64,000 nucleotides of DNA from Bacteroidia bacterium. GTDB taxonomy: Bacteria > Bacteroidota > Bacteroidia > J057. Location of the stretch: assembly GCA_022760475.1 (NCBI GenBank), contig JALEFZ010000040.1, positions 1 through 64,000 on the forward strand, written 5' to 3'. Every line of letters begins with the position of its first letter. Position 1 is the stretch's first letter. The notes below the pieces were generated by a model, which had not been told where the DNA came from, searched no databases, and was given only the letters and a program-made list of their open reading frames with translations. This document shows positions 25,900 through 34,882 of the stretch, piece by piece. The translations under genes and the position numbers were made by a program.

Positions 25900-28338
25900 A
25901 TGAAAGAAGAAACCAAAACTTTGCAACAATTAAAATGCCATCATTGTGGGGATTCCTGTCCGGATGAAAGCATTCACATTGAAGAAAAGCACTTTTGTTG
26001 TGAAGGATGTAAGACGGTTTTTCAAATCCTTGAAGAAAACGAACTCTGTACTTATTACGACATTGAAAAACACCCAGGTACACGTTTAAACAAAGGGCAG
26101 AGCAAAGAGCGCTTTGCCTATCTGGACTATCCTGAAATCATTGCTCAATTAACAGATTTCAAAAATGATGAGTTCAGTACAGTTACTTTCTTTCTCCCCC
26201 AAATTCATTGTTCTTCCTGCATTTGGTTGCTTGAGAAGCTTTATTTATTGCGGCCTGAGATTCAGAAATCAAGGGTCAACTTCATGCGCAAGACTGTGCA
26301 CCTGAACTATGACCACCATGCCATTAGTTTACGGGAGATTGTGGAACTTTTGTCTTCCATAGCTTATGAACCGCACATTTCCCTTGACCAGCGCAATAAA
26401 AAAAATCAAAGCCATGTTGATCGGCCATTCTACCTAAGACTTGGTGTTGCGGGATTTTGCTTTGGCAACATCATGCTGTTCAGCTTTCCGGAATACCTGG
26501 GTATCAGCCAATTGTTTGAAGGGCAATTTATCCAGTTTTTTGGCTGGTTAAATTGGATACTATCCCTTCCTGTTTTGCTTTACAGCGCGCAATTGTTCTT
26601 CAAACCAGCATGGGAAGGGCTAAAACAACGGGTTCTGAACATTGACATCCCCGTTTCACTCGGAATATTGGCCATTTTTGCCAGATCTACCTTTGAAATA
26701 TTTTCGCACTCAGGAGCTGGTTACCTGGACTCTCTTGCAGGGCTGGTTTTCTTTCTCCTGATTGGAAAGTGGTTCCAGAGAAAGACCTATGATACGCTCT
26801 CATTTGACAAAGATTATACAGCATACTTCCCCCTTTCTACTACAAAAATCGTCAATGGACAGGCAGAAAGTGTCCCAGTTACCCGAGTCGTACCTCAGGA
26901 TTTATTGCTGATAAGAAATCAGGAATTGATTCCCGCCGACTCCATTTTATTATCGGACAGCGCCAGGATAGATTACAGCTTTGTTACGGGGGAGTCATTA
27001 CCTGTCCCCAAAAAGAAAGGAGATTTGATCTATGCAGGTGGACGGCAGGTGGGTACAACTATCAAACTTCAGGTAGTAAAGGAAATGTCCCATAGTTACC
27101 TGACTCAATTGTGGAACCAGGATACCGATGAAGGAAATAGCCCCGACGGCCTACAAAATCTGGCAGACAAGCTCAGCAAAAACTTTACCCTCTTTATCCT
27201 GGCTACGGCATTGGTGGGAAGTATTTTCTGGGGAATATTTGGGAGTATCAGTCAGGCGGTACAGGTGTTTACGGCCGTTTTAATTGTGGCTTGTCCTTGT
27301 GGCTTGGCATTGACCTCTCCCATTATACTGGGAAATACCATGCGCCTCTTTGGTAAAAGAGGTTTTTACTTGAAACAAAGCGCAGTACTTGAAAAACTGG
27401 CTGAGATTGAGCATGTGGTTTTTGACAAAACAGGAACCCTTACCCAAAAACATCAGGAGGGAGGCATTCATTTTCAAGGAGAGATGGATGAAGGAGAATC
27501 TATGATGGTGGCCAGCCTTACCCAACATTCTCAACACCCCCTGAGTAGGATGATCTTCAACTCTCTAGGACAGGAGGAGGATTCTTTGTGGGAGGTTGAT
27601 AATTTTGAAGAACTGGCTGGAAAGGGCATTAAAGGAAATATAAATGGAAAGCATATAATCCTGGGATCATCCTTCTTCCTGGAGGAGCAAACAGGTGAAA
27701 AGCCTGCAGTAAAAAAAGGGACCTGGTTCTCCATTGATGGGCAATTGAAGGGGTATTTCCTCCACCAAATAAACTTTAGAGACAGCGTAGATACGCTTTT
27801 GACCTCCATATCAAAAGATTATGAAATGAGTCTCCTTTCAGGAGATGGTGATAAGGATGCTCCTTTTTTAGCGCCCTATTTTGACTCAGAAAATGCCCTT
27901 AGGTTCCAACAAAGTCCGATGGACAAGCAAGCCTACATCAAGGAACTTCAGCACGGAGGCAAGAGGGTAATGATGGTGGGTGATGGCCTCAATGATGCAG
28001 GGGCATTAAAGGCTGCCAATATTGGAATTGCGGTGAGTGAATCTGCAGAAACTTTTTCCCCCGCCTGCGACGGAATCATGGAAGGCTCACGTGTAGCCTA
28101 CCTCTCCAAATACATGGAATGGGCTCGTAGCAATGTCCGACTAATTCAGATAGGCTTTGTTTTATCCTTGATCTACAACTGTTTGGGTCTAGGGATTGCC
28201 TTGATGGGCTGGCTGACTCCGCTGGTTGCAGCTATTCTGATGCCTTTGAGTTCGATTTCTGTGGTGATTTATGGCATGGTAGCCACCTGGGTATTGGGTG
28301 AGAAAATGGGTATCCCTCCAGTGACCAAAGTCAGCTAG
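25900..28338 (+). CDS. ccoI: Copper-translocating P-type ATPase CcoI (cbb3 oxidase assembly)
   Basis: 812 aa from ATG 25900 (a TTG 21 bp upstream is in frame but less likely). A Cys-rich N-terminal metal-binding domain (CHHCGDSC at 13-20, CCEGC at 33-37) is followed by an HMA domain with CSSC (104-107), then P1B-type ATPase features. These are the transmembrane CPC in VACPCGLAL (about 464), phosphorylation motif DKTGTLT (Asp about 509) and hinge GDGLNDAGAL (about 694). CcoI exports copper(I) for insertion into the CuB site of the cbb3 oxidase. It is first in the cco cluster and is followed 70 bp later by ccoS. The divergent unknown gene upstream marks the operon start. Confidence 0.93.
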   Translation: MKEETKTLQQLKCHHCGDSCPDESIHIEEKHFCCEGCKTVFQILEENELCTYYDIEKHPGTRLNKGQSKERFAYLDYPEIIAQLTDFKNDEFSTVTFFLPQIHCSSCIWLLEKLYLLRPEIQKSRVNFMRKTVHLNYDHHAISLREIVELLSSIAYEPHISLDQRNKKNQSHVDRPFYLRLGVAGFCFGNIMLFSFPEYLGISQLFEGQFIQFFGWLNWILSLPVLLYSAQLFFKPAWEGLKQRVLNIDIPVSLGILAIFARSTFEIFSHSGAGYLDSLAGLVFFLLIGKWFQRKTYDTLSFDKDYTAYFPLSTTKIVNGQAESVPVTRVVPQDLLLIRNQELIPADSILLSDSARIDYSFVTGESLPVPKKKGDLIYAGGRQVGTTIKLQVVKEMSHSYLTQLWNQDTDEGNSPDGLQNLADKLSKNFTLFILATALVGSIFWGIFGSISQAVQVFTAVLIVACPCGLALTSPIILGNTMRLFGKRGFYLKQSAVLEKLAEIEHVVFDKTGTLTQKHQEGGIHFQGEMDEGESMMVASLTQHSQHPLSRMIFNSLGQEEDSLWEVDNFEELAGKGIKGNINGKHIILGSSFFLEEQTGEKPAVKKGTWFSIDGQLKGYFLHQINFRDSVDTLLTSISKDYEMSLLSGDGDKDAPFLAPYFDSENALRFQQSPMDKQAYIKELQHGGKRVMMVGDGLNDAGALKAANIGIAVSESAETFSPACDGIMEGSRVAYLSKYMEWARSNVRLIQIGFVLSLIYNCLGLGIALMGWLTPLVAAILMPLSSISVVIYGMVATWVLGEKMGIPPVTKVS

Positions 28339-28408
28339 GCCTTTGAGGGGGGTCATGATCATCCGCCCTACAGATCCATAAATTTGAATATATAACTAAT
28401 AAGCTATT

Positions 28409-28579
28409 ATGAGTGCAATCTTCATTCTGGTAGGTTTTAGCCTTCTCATTGCATTGGTATTTTTGACGGCTTTTTTCTGGTCGGTCAAAAGCGATCAATA
28501 TGAGGACAGCTATACACCTTCTGTACGAATGTTATTTGACGAATCAAACCATTATGACTCAGAATCCGACAGTAACTAA
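28409..28579 (+). CDS. ccoS: Cbb3 oxidase assembly protein CcoS
   Basis: 56 codons, ATG 28409 to TAA 28577-28579. The product begins MSAIFILVGFSLLIALVFL, a single transmembrane helix, then FFWSVKSDQYEDSYTPSVR and MLFDE. This matches the CcoS pattern FxWAxxxGQFDD...P..RxLxDD. CcoS is a small inner-membrane protein needed for cofactor insertion into CcoN. Its 3' end overlaps the proposed ccoNO start (28554) by 26 bp, which suggests coupled translation and fits its place between ccoI and ccoN in other genomes. Confidence 0.9.
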   Translation: MSAIFILVGFSLLIALVFLTAFFWSVKSDQYEDSYTPSVRMLFDESNHYDSESDSN

Positions 28580-30770
28580 AGCCAGAACGCAGGGAGCCAC
28601 TGTCCTGGAGACTTTTGCCTACGACAACCAGATTGTAAGGATGTTTTTGATGGCAACTGTTTTTTGGGGCTTGGCAGGTTTTCTGGTTGGCTTAATCGCC
28701 GCCTTCCAACTGGTCGCACCGGAATTTTTCCTTTGGGATGCAATTCCGTATTTGACCTTCAGCCGTATCCGTCCCCTTCATACCAACGCTGCCATCTTCG
28801 CCTTTGTGGGAAATGGTATTTATATGGGGGTCTATTATTCACTCCAGCGTCTTCTTAAGACACGAATGTTCAGCGATCTGCTAGGTCGTATCCACTTTTG
28901 GGGATGGCAATTGATCATCCTGGCCGCCTTGATTACCCTTCCTTTAGGCATTACTTCCAGCCGCGAATATGCGGAACTAGAGTGGCCTATTGACATCGCT
29001 ATTGCCCTGGTATGGGTGATTTTCGGTATCAACATGATTGGAACCATCATCAAGCGCCGTGAGAGACATATGTATGTCGCTATTTGGTTCTACCTGGCAA
29101 CATGGGTTACTGTCGCAGTCTTACACATAGTAAATAACATTGAGTTGCCGATTTCCATGTGGAAGTCCTACTCGGTATATGCAGGGGTACAGGACGCCTT
29201 GGTACAGTGGTGGTATGGACACAATGCAGTAGCATTCTTCCTGACTACCCCCTATCTCGGACTGATGTACTACTTCATCCCAAAAGCAGCCAATCGACCT
29301 GTTTATTCATATAGGCTTTCGATCATTCACTTCTGGGCATTGATTTTTATCTACATCTGGGCAGGTCCTCACCACTTGCTTTACACCGCATTGCCTGACT
29401 GGGCACAATCACTCGGAACTGTGTTCTCGATCATGCTTATAGCACCTTCCTGGGGGGGGATGTTAAATGGACTCTTGACCCTTCGAGGGGCATGGGACCG
29501 TGTCCAAACCAATCCGGTCTTGAAATTCATGGTAGTAGCAGTTACCGCATATGGTATGGCAACCCTCGAAGGGCCACTGCTTTCCATTAAGGCTGTAAAC
29601 TCTATTTCTCACTTTACAGACTGGACCATTGGACATGTACACGTAGGTACACTTGGCTGGAATGGATTCCTGACCTTTGGTGCCCTTTATTGGCTTGTCC
29701 CCAAAATGTGGAATACCAAGCTATTCTCTACCAGACTGGCCAATGCTCACTTCTGGATAGGTACCCTGGGTATCATTTTCTATACCCTACCCCTATACTG
29801 GGCAGGCTGGACACAGGGAATGATGTGGAAACAATTCGATGCTGATGGCTTCCTTGTTTACCCCAACTTCCTTGAAACAGTAACACAGATCATCCCGATG
29901 TATTGGATCAGAGCGATTGGTGGATTGCTATACGTGATCGGTGCTGTCATCATGATTTACAACCTCGTCAAAACTGCAGGTCAGGGAACATTCCAGAAGG
30001 ATGAACAAGCCCAGGCGCCAGCTTTGAAGAAAGGAAGATACAATGCTCCAAAAGGAGAGTACTGGCACAGATGGATCGAAAGACGTCCAAATCAAATGCT
30101 TCTCCTAGCTACAGGGGTAATCCTAATCGGAGGTATCATCGAGTTGGTACCAACCTTCATGGTCAAGTCAAACGTTCCAACAATTGCTACGGTAGAACCT
30201 TACACACCATTGGAACTAGAGGGTAGAGACATTTACTTGAGAGAGGGATGTTATGTATGCCACTCTCAGATGATCCGCCCCTTCAGGGATGAGGTAGAAC
30301 GCTATGATCCCGATGACCAGTTGTACTCCATGTCTGGTGAGTTCATCTACGATCACCCCTTCCAATGGGGATCCAAGAGAACAGGGCCTGACCTGGCAAG
30401 AGAAGGTGGAAAACGAAGCCATACCTGGCACTTTACCCACATGTATGACCCCAGGGCCATCGAGGAAAAGTCAATCATGCCTTCCTACGAATGGTTGATC
30501 ACCGACAAGCTCGATGCATCCATGATAGACCGGAAGATCCGGGCCATGCAAACACTCGGAGTACCATATGCCGAAGGATACGACCAGGAAGCCCTGGCAG
30601 ATCTTCAAAAGCAGGCAACTGAAATTGCAGATGAAATCAATAAAGACCTTGAAGCCCAGGGTCAGAGCATCCGCACCAAATCAGATAGGGAAATCATTGC
30701 ACTGATTGCCTACCTGCAAAGATTGGGAACAGACATTAAAAAAGTTGACAAAACATCCGCTCAAAAATAA
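28554..30770 (+). CDS. ccoN: Cbb3-type cytochrome c oxidase, fused subunits I and II (CcoNO)
   Basis: 738 aa. The start is placed at ATG 28554 (MTQNPTVTKARTQG); the longer frame from 28500 would begin inside ccoS. Residues 1-490 are CcoN: the heme b ligand region RIRPLHTNAAIFAF, the CuB ligands in WWYGHNAVAFF and GPHHLLYTALP, and the paired His of TIGHVHVGTLGWNG, within about 12 membrane helices. The remainder is CcoO: a membrane anchor and a single heme c site CYVCHSQMIRPF, with a Met ligand candidate in KSIMPSYEW. This terminal oxidase reduces oxygen with high affinity and pumps protons. Fusion of CcoN and CcoO is common in Bacteroidota. Confidence 0.95.
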   Translation: MTQNPTVTKARTQGATVLETFAYDNQIVRMFLMATVFWGLAGFLVGLIAAFQLVAPEFFLWDAIPYLTFSRIRPLHTNAAIFAFVGNGIYMGVYYSLQRLLKTRMFSDLLGRIHFWGWQLIILAALITLPLGITSSREYAELEWPIDIAIALVWVIFGINMIGTIIKRRERHMYVAIWFYLATWVTVAVLHIVNNIELPISMWKSYSVYAGVQDALVQWWYGHNAVAFFLTTPYLGLMYYFIPKAANRPVYSYRLSIIHFWALIFIYIWAGPHHLLYTALPDWAQSLGTVFSIMLIAPSWGGMLNGLLTLRGAWDRVQTNPVLKFMVVAVTAYGMATLEGPLLSIKAVNSISHFTDWTIGHVHVGTLGWNGFLTFGALYWLVPKMWNTKLFSTRLANAHFWIGTLGIIFYTLPLYWAGWTQGMMWKQFDADGFLVYPNFLETVTQIIPMYWIRAIGGLLYVIGAVIMIYNLVKTAGQGTFQKDEQAQAPALKKGRYNAPKGEYWHRWIERRPNQMLLLATGVILIGGIIELVPTFMVKSNVPTIATVEPYTPLELEGRDIYLREGCYVCHSQMIRPFRDEVERYDPDDQLYSMSGEFIYDHPFQWGSKRTGPDLAREGGKRSHTWHFTHMYDPRAIEEKSIMPSYEWLITDKLDASMIDRKIRAMQTLGVPYAEGYDQEALADLQKQATEIADEINKDLEAQGQSIRTKSDREIIALIAYLQRLGTDIKKVDKTSAQK

Positions 30771-30775
30771 ATGCC

Positions 30776-30988
30776 ATGAAAGAAGTTTTAAGATCAATTG
30801 AAGACGTTAGTCTCTTTCCTGTGATATCTATACTAATCTTCTTCACCTTCTTTGTTGTCCTGTTAATTTATGTTTTCAGGCTAAAGAAAAATGAAGTGGC
30901 AGATATGGCATCCATCCCACTTCGAGAGGATGTTGAAGGATGTGAAACCAAGCAAATGTTAGTCAATCAAGCCAAATCATTGAACTAA
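30776..30988 (+). CDS. ccoQ: CcoQ-like small cbb3 oxidase subunit
   Basis: 70 aa with one transmembrane helix (about residues 15-36, FPVISILIFFTFFVVLLIYV) followed by a charged cytoplasmic tail. Position (5 bp after ccoNO, and overlapping the ccoP start by one base as TAATG) and topology match CcoQ, which stabilises the oxidase complex. The sequence itself is too short to be sure of homology. Confidence 0.75.
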   Translation: MKEVLRSIEDVSLFPVISILIFFTFFVVLLIYVFRLKKNEVADMASIPLREDVEGCETKQMLVNQAKSLN

Positions 30989-31956
30989 TGAAAAACAATA
31001 TATATAAGCGAAGCCTGGCACTGGCGGTTATTCTTTCTCTGATGGGAACCATCGCCTATGCCGAAACAAATGGAGGAACCATCACTGGTCAACAGTTGCT
31101 TACAACCCTGATTTTCACAATGATTGTGATGTCAGTCGTAGCACTTGTGCTGGCCGGAACCATCCTGACACTTATCAGAGCGCGGAATTTCGAAAAGGTA
31201 GCTGCCAAGGAAGGCCTTACTGTACAGGAAGCCCGTGAAGCTGCAAAACCCAAAGTTTCCTGGTGGAAAACCCTTTGGGAGAAAAGACTCAATGACTTTG
31301 TCCCGCTCGAAGAAGAGCAGTCAATTGACCTGGGACACGATTACGATGGAATCAGAGAACTGGACAACAACCTCCCACCCTGGTGGAAGTATGGATTCTA
31401 CTTTTCTATTGCCTTTGCCTTTGTATACCTGATACACTTCCATGTAAGTGAGCAGTCTTACCTAAACTGGTTCTTTGGAAAAGGGATTTCGAGTACCGAA
31501 GAGTTCCAGATAGCCATGGATGAGGCTGAAGAGGTTCACAAGGCATACCTTGAAAAGGTTGCCAACATGGTCAATGAGACCAATGTAATTGCGCTGGCAG
31601 AAGCTTCTGACCTCTCGGCAGGCAAAGCCATCTACAAGGCCAAAAACTGCCAGTCTTGCCACAGGCTTGACGGTGGGGGTAGCATTGGTCCCAACCTGAC
31701 AGATGAGTACTGGAAGCATGGAGGAGATGTCAAGGATATTTTCAAAACCATCAAGTATGGTATTCCTGCTACAGCTATGATTGCCTGGCAAAAAGAAATC
31801 AAGCCCAAAGAGATGCAGCAACTTGCCAGCTATGTTCTTAGCCTCCAAGGCACTAAGCCTGCCAATCCAAAGGCTCCGGAAGGTGATCTTTATGTTCCCA
31901 TCCCTCAAGCGGACTCACTGGGACAAACTGATACTACATCGATTGCCATGAATTAA
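30988..31956 (+). CDS. ccoP: Cbb3 oxidase subunit III (CcoP), mono-heme
   Basis: 322 aa. A signal-like first helix ending IAYAE and a second hydrophobic helix (about 35-62) precede the FixP N-terminal signature (NNLPPWWKYGFYFSIAFAFV, about 128-147). One cytochrome c domain then holds CQSCHRLDGGG (CxxCH) and the axial Met candidate in IPATAMIAW. Proteobacterial CcoP normally carries two hemes; here only one CxxCH is present, as in other Bacteroidota. The subunit passes electrons from soluble or membrane cytochromes to CcoO. A terminator hairpin follows at 31964. Confidence 0.93.
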   Translation: MKNNIYKRSLALAVILSLMGTIAYAETNGGTITGQQLLTTLIFTMIVMSVVALVLAGTILTLIRARNFEKVAAKEGLTVQEAREAAKPKVSWWKTLWEKRLNDFVPLEEEQSIDLGHDYDGIRELDNNLPPWWKYGFYFSIAFAFVYLIHFHVSEQSYLNWFFGKGISSTEEFQIAMDEAEEVHKAYLEKVANMVNETNVIALAEASDLSAGKAIYKAKNCQSCHRLDGGGSIGPNLTDEYWKHGGDVKDIFKTIKYGIPATAMIAWQKEIKPKEMQQLASYVLSLQGTKPANPKAPEGDLYVPIPQADSLGQTDTTSIAMN

Positions 31957-31963
31957 TTCATCG

Positions 31964-31991
31964 GGAGGGAGGAATGTCCTCCCTCCTTTTT
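31964..31991 (+). terminator. Intrinsic terminator between ccoP and ccoG
   Basis: Perfect 10-bp GC-rich stem ggagggagga / tcctccctcc with a 3-nt loop and a five-T tract, 8 bp after the ccoP stop and 11 bp before the ccoG start. It probably limits read-through so that assembly factors are made at lower levels than structural subunits. Confidence 0.85.
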
Positions 31992-32001
31992 CATAAAAAC
32001 T

Positions 32002-33462
32002 ATGTCCATTTTAGACAAAAGTATTGACGAACTCATTTACGACGATGTCGAGGATACGGAAGAATACCGGGATTCGATTGCAACTGTAGATGGTGAGGGG
32101 AATAGAAACTGGATATTTCCAAGAAAGCCAAAAGGGAAGTACTATGACCGCAGGAAGTGGGTAAGCTATTTCCTTCTTGTACTTTTCTTTGCAACCCCAT
32201 TTATCAAAATAAATGGCAATCCCTTTCTACTGATTAATATCCTGGAAAGAAAGTTCGTTATTTTTGGAATGCCTTTTTGGCCACAAGACTTCCATCTTTT
32301 TGTATTGGCCATGATCAGTTTCTTTGTCTTTATCATCCTGTTTACCGTAGCATTTGGCCGCCTCTGGTGTGGCTGGGCATGCCCCCAAACACTTTTCATG
32401 GAGATGGTCTTCAGGCGAATAGAGTACTGGATCGAGGGTGATGCTTCCACTCAAAGAAAATTGTCCAAGGCAACATGGTCTGCATCCAAGATTCAAAAAC
32501 GTGGCCTGAAGTATCTGATATTTTTTACCATCTCATTCCTCATTTCAAATACTGTTTTAGCCTATATATTCGGGATTGAGGTAGTCATGGACATGGTTAC
32601 AAGTTCTCCTGCTTCTAATTGGGGAAGATTTGGAGGGATGATGGCATTCGCAACTGTCTTCTTCTTCGTATTTGCATGGTTAAGGGAGCAAGCATGTATC
32701 ATCATCTGTCCTTATGGCAGGCTTCAGGGTGTTTTGCTCAACAACAACTCCATCTCCGTGATGTATGATTGGATCAGAGGAGAGCCAAGGGGGAAAATAA
32801 AGCGTGGAAAGCAAGACCCACTTTTACAAGAGGAAAAAGGCGACTGTGTAGACTGTAATTTGTGTGTCCAGGTATGTCCCACAGGCATCGATATCAGAAA
32901 TGGGACCCAGTTGGAGTGCATCAACTGTACCGCCTGTATGGACGCATGTGATACTGTAATGAGCAAGGTCGGAAAGCCCGAGGGTCTCATCAGGTATGAC
33001 TCTCATAATGGAATCGAGAACAAGCAGCCCTTCACCCTAAATACAAGGATCATTGCTTACATAGCTGCACTGATGGCGGTTTTGGCAGTATTCGGAATGT
33101 CGCTGGCCAGTAGGAATGCCGTAGAAGCGACCATCCTGCGTACGCCAGGAGTTCTTTTTCAGGAGACAGAAGATGGATTCATCCAGAATGTATACAACAT
33201 TCAGATTGTCAATAAAACCACCGATTCTTACCCTGTAGAGTTGAGGCTTATCAGCCATGAGGGAGAAATTCAAATCATTGGCGAAAGCCTTTCTATTGAT
33301 GAAGAATCCATTGCTAAAGGGGTCATGCTTGTCAAAATCCCTAAAGAAATCATTACCCAACAGAAAAACCGCATCGAATTGGAAATCTGGGGAAATGACA
33401 AGTTACTGGACAAAACTACCACCAGCTTCCTGGGTCCAATGGTACTTAATTATGAAGATTAA
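32002..33462 (+). CDS. ccoG: Cbb3 oxidase accessory protein CcoG (RdxA/FixG family)
   Basis: 486 aa. Membrane helices flank cysteine motifs WCGWACPQT and CIIICPYGR, followed by a two-cluster ferredoxin domain (CVDCNLCVQVCP and CINCTACMDAC). The C-terminal beta-sandwich of the FixG type lies after a final helix. CcoG is thought to reduce copper(II) to copper(I) for delivery to the oxidase assembly path. The protein is full length and all expected cysteines are present. It lies 11 bp past the ccoP terminator and is followed 59 bp later by ccoH. Confidence 0.93.
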   Translation: MSILDKSIDELIYDDVEDTEEYRDSIATVDGEGNRNWIFPRKPKGKYYDRRKWVSYFLLVLFFATPFIKINGNPFLLINILERKFVIFGMPFWPQDFHLFVLAMISFFVFIILFTVAFGRLWCGWACPQTLFMEMVFRRIEYWIEGDASTQRKLSKATWSASKIQKRGLKYLIFFTISFLISNTVLAYIFGIEVVMDMVTSSPASNWGRFGGMMAFATVFFFVFAWLREQACIIICPYGRLQGVLLNNNSISVMYDWIRGEPRGKIKRGKQDPLLQEEKGDCVDCNLCVQVCPTGIDIRNGTQLECINCTACMDACDTVMSKVGKPEGLIRYDSHNGIENKQPFTLNTRIIAYIAALMAVLAVFGMSLASRNAVEATILRTPGVLFQETEDGFIQNVYNIQIVNKTTDSYPVELRLISHEGEIQIIGESLSIDEESIAKGVMLVKIPKEIITQQKNRIELEIWGNDKLLDKTTTSFLGPMVLNYED

Positions 33463-33521
33463 CATCTACTAACTGATACAAGTCAAATGATTGAATCAGG
33501 TCAAACAATTAAAGAAAAATT

Positions 33522-33953
33522 ATGAGTTGGGGATATAAAATTACTTTTCTATACACAGGATTTGCCGTTTTGATCCTGGGGATGGTCTTTGCCTCAGTGA
33601 AGTACAACAAAATCCATCTTGTTACTAAAAATTATTATGAGCAGGAGGTATTGTTTAATGAGAAGGCCATTAAAATCAGCAATACCCAAAGCCTGGAAAA
33701 GCCTGTCCAGATCAACTACCAAATTGAGGATCAACTCATCAGGCTTAACTTTCCTGAGTTAGAGGGGATTTCTGGCAACATCAAACTTTACCGTCCTTCA
33801 AATTCGAAGAAGGACAAGGATTTTGCTATACAGCTTAGTGATTTCTCACAAGAAATCAATGTAGTTTCCTTTACCCGTGGACAGTGGAAGGTCTTGGTTG
33901 ATTGGGAGGCAAATGGGAAAAAGTATTACCAGCAGAAATTGGTGATCTTATAA
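33522..33953 (+). CDS. ccoH: FixH/CcoH family assembly protein
   Basis: 143 aa. An N-terminal transmembrane helix (ITFLYTGFAVLILGMVFASV) is followed by VTKNYYEQEVLFNEK, close to the FixH consensus in which a periplasmic domain follows a KNYYE/Q segment, and a C-terminal beta-rich domain (WKVLVDWEANGKKYYQQ). CcoH/FixH is required for stable cbb3 assembly. It lies between ccoG and a SafE-like gene, the standard order in Bacteroidota. Confidence 0.88.
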   Translation: MSWGYKITFLYTGFAVLILGMVFASVKYNKIHLVTKNYYEQEVLFNEKAIKISNTQSLEKPVQINYQIEDQLIRLNFPELEGISGNIKLYRPSNSKKDKDFAIQLSDFSQEINVVSFTRGQWKVLVDWEANGKKYYQQKLVIL

Positions 33954-33964
33954 TAGCTTAAGCA

Positions 33965-33993
33965 AGTACCTGCCTTCACACGGGGCAGGTACT
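33965..33993 (+). terminator. Strong hairpin between ccoH and safE-like gene
   Basis: Perfect 10-bp stem agtacctgcc / ggcaggtact with a 9-nt loop, 12 bp past the ccoH stop. No T tract follows (ctataattctg), so it may be a weak terminator or an mRNA-stabilising element rather than a strict stop. Confidence 0.55.
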
Positions 33994-34011
33994 CTATAAT
34001 TCTGTAACATT

Positions 34012-34710
34012 ATGCTCTGGATAGGGTCGGCACTTTTCATCGGATTGGCTGGAAGCCTGCATTGCATAGGCATGTGTGGGCCACTCATGCTTGCCCTTCC
34101 CGGTGGAAACTCAAATAGCTTTAGATTCATGGGTGGGAGGGGCTTATACCACCTGGGTAGAACTGTAAGTTACTCCCTTATGGGCCTTATTTTTGGTTTA
34201 TTTGGGCAAGGCATTTCTCTCATTGGAATGCAACGAGGCCTGTCCATCATCCTGGCTGTTGGACTTGTCCTGGCTATTTTCATCCCACAATGGGAAAATC
34301 GTCTGAGTCAAATCCCTTGGATGAAAAAGATATTCTTCACCCTAAGAAATAGCCTAGGAAAGTCCCTGAGAAACCCCAGCCTTCCTTCCATGTTCAATAC
34401 CGGTATCCTGAATGGTTTTCTCCCCTGTGGAATGGTCTATATCGCCCTAGCAGCTGCCATGACCCAGCCAAGCTGGTGGCAAAGTGTTGCTTTTATGACC
34501 TTCTTTGGTTTGGGAACCTTCCCCGCGACCTATGGTATAAGCATGCTGGGCAAATTCATTCCCAAAGAAAAAATCAACCGAATTCGTCCTGTATTCCAAA
34601 CCTTGGCCATTCTACTCATTCTTCTTCTTATGATTCGTGGCCTGGACTTGGGTATACCCTACCTCAGCCCTGGAGGAGACATTCCCAGCGAAATCAGTGA
34701 GTGTCATTGA
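34012..34710 (+). CDS. SafE/DsbD-like membrane protein (cbb3-linked)
   Basis: 232 aa with six hydrophobic helices and the N-terminal motif LHCIGMCGPLMLALP, plus GILNGFLPCGMVYIALAAAM near the middle. The paired Cys in helices 1 and 4 match the DsbD transmembrane/SafE family (sulfite exporter TauE/SafE annotation), which at the end of cco clusters is linked to copper handling or thiol transfer for oxidase maturation. Sulfite export is not supported by anything here. It is the last gene of the cbb3 cluster. Confidence 0.85.
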   Translation: MLWIGSALFIGLAGSLHCIGMCGPLMLALPGGNSNSFRFMGGRGLYHLGRTVSYSLMGLIFGLFGQGISLIGMQRGLSIILAVGLVLAIFIPQWENRLSQIPWMKKIFFTLRNSLGKSLRNPSLPSMFNTGILNGFLPCGMVYIALAAAMTQPSWWQSVAFMTFFGLGTFPATYGISMLGKFIPKEKINRIRPVFQTLAILLILLLMIRGLDLGIPYLSPGGDIPSEISECH

Positions 34711-34798
34711 TCATTTTTCTCCAACTAACTACCCTTTTTGATCAGCTTGCAACTCCCCTACCCCTTGATCGTTTTCCAAGTGTAACTACCCCAAAAGC

Positions 34799-34847
34799 AT
34801 AGACTCCTTTTAGTCTATCCTGTACCATTGTCGGCGTATCAGATACG
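34799..34847 (+). promoter_or_regulatory. Two inverted repeats upstream of helicase gene
   Basis: ATAGACT-cctttt-AGTCTAT (34799-34818) and the palindrome CGTATC-A-GATACG (34835-34847) both lie within 85 bp of the helicase start, with no T tract after them. Each could bind a dimeric regulator. This is seen in sequence only, with no matched regulator. Confidence 0.35.
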
Positions 34848-34882
34848 GAGAGAGGAAGGTGGTACAGCCAACACATATATTT

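Noticed and set aside
28500-28553. Upstream start of ccoNO at 28500
   Set aside because: It lies within ccoS in another frame and adds residues unlike any CcoN; ATG 28554 gives the expected N-terminus.
34012-34710. True sulfite exporter (TauE/SafE)
   Set aside because: The Cys motifs and cbb3 neighbourhood point to DsbD-like maturation or copper handling; no sulfur-metabolism genes nearby.
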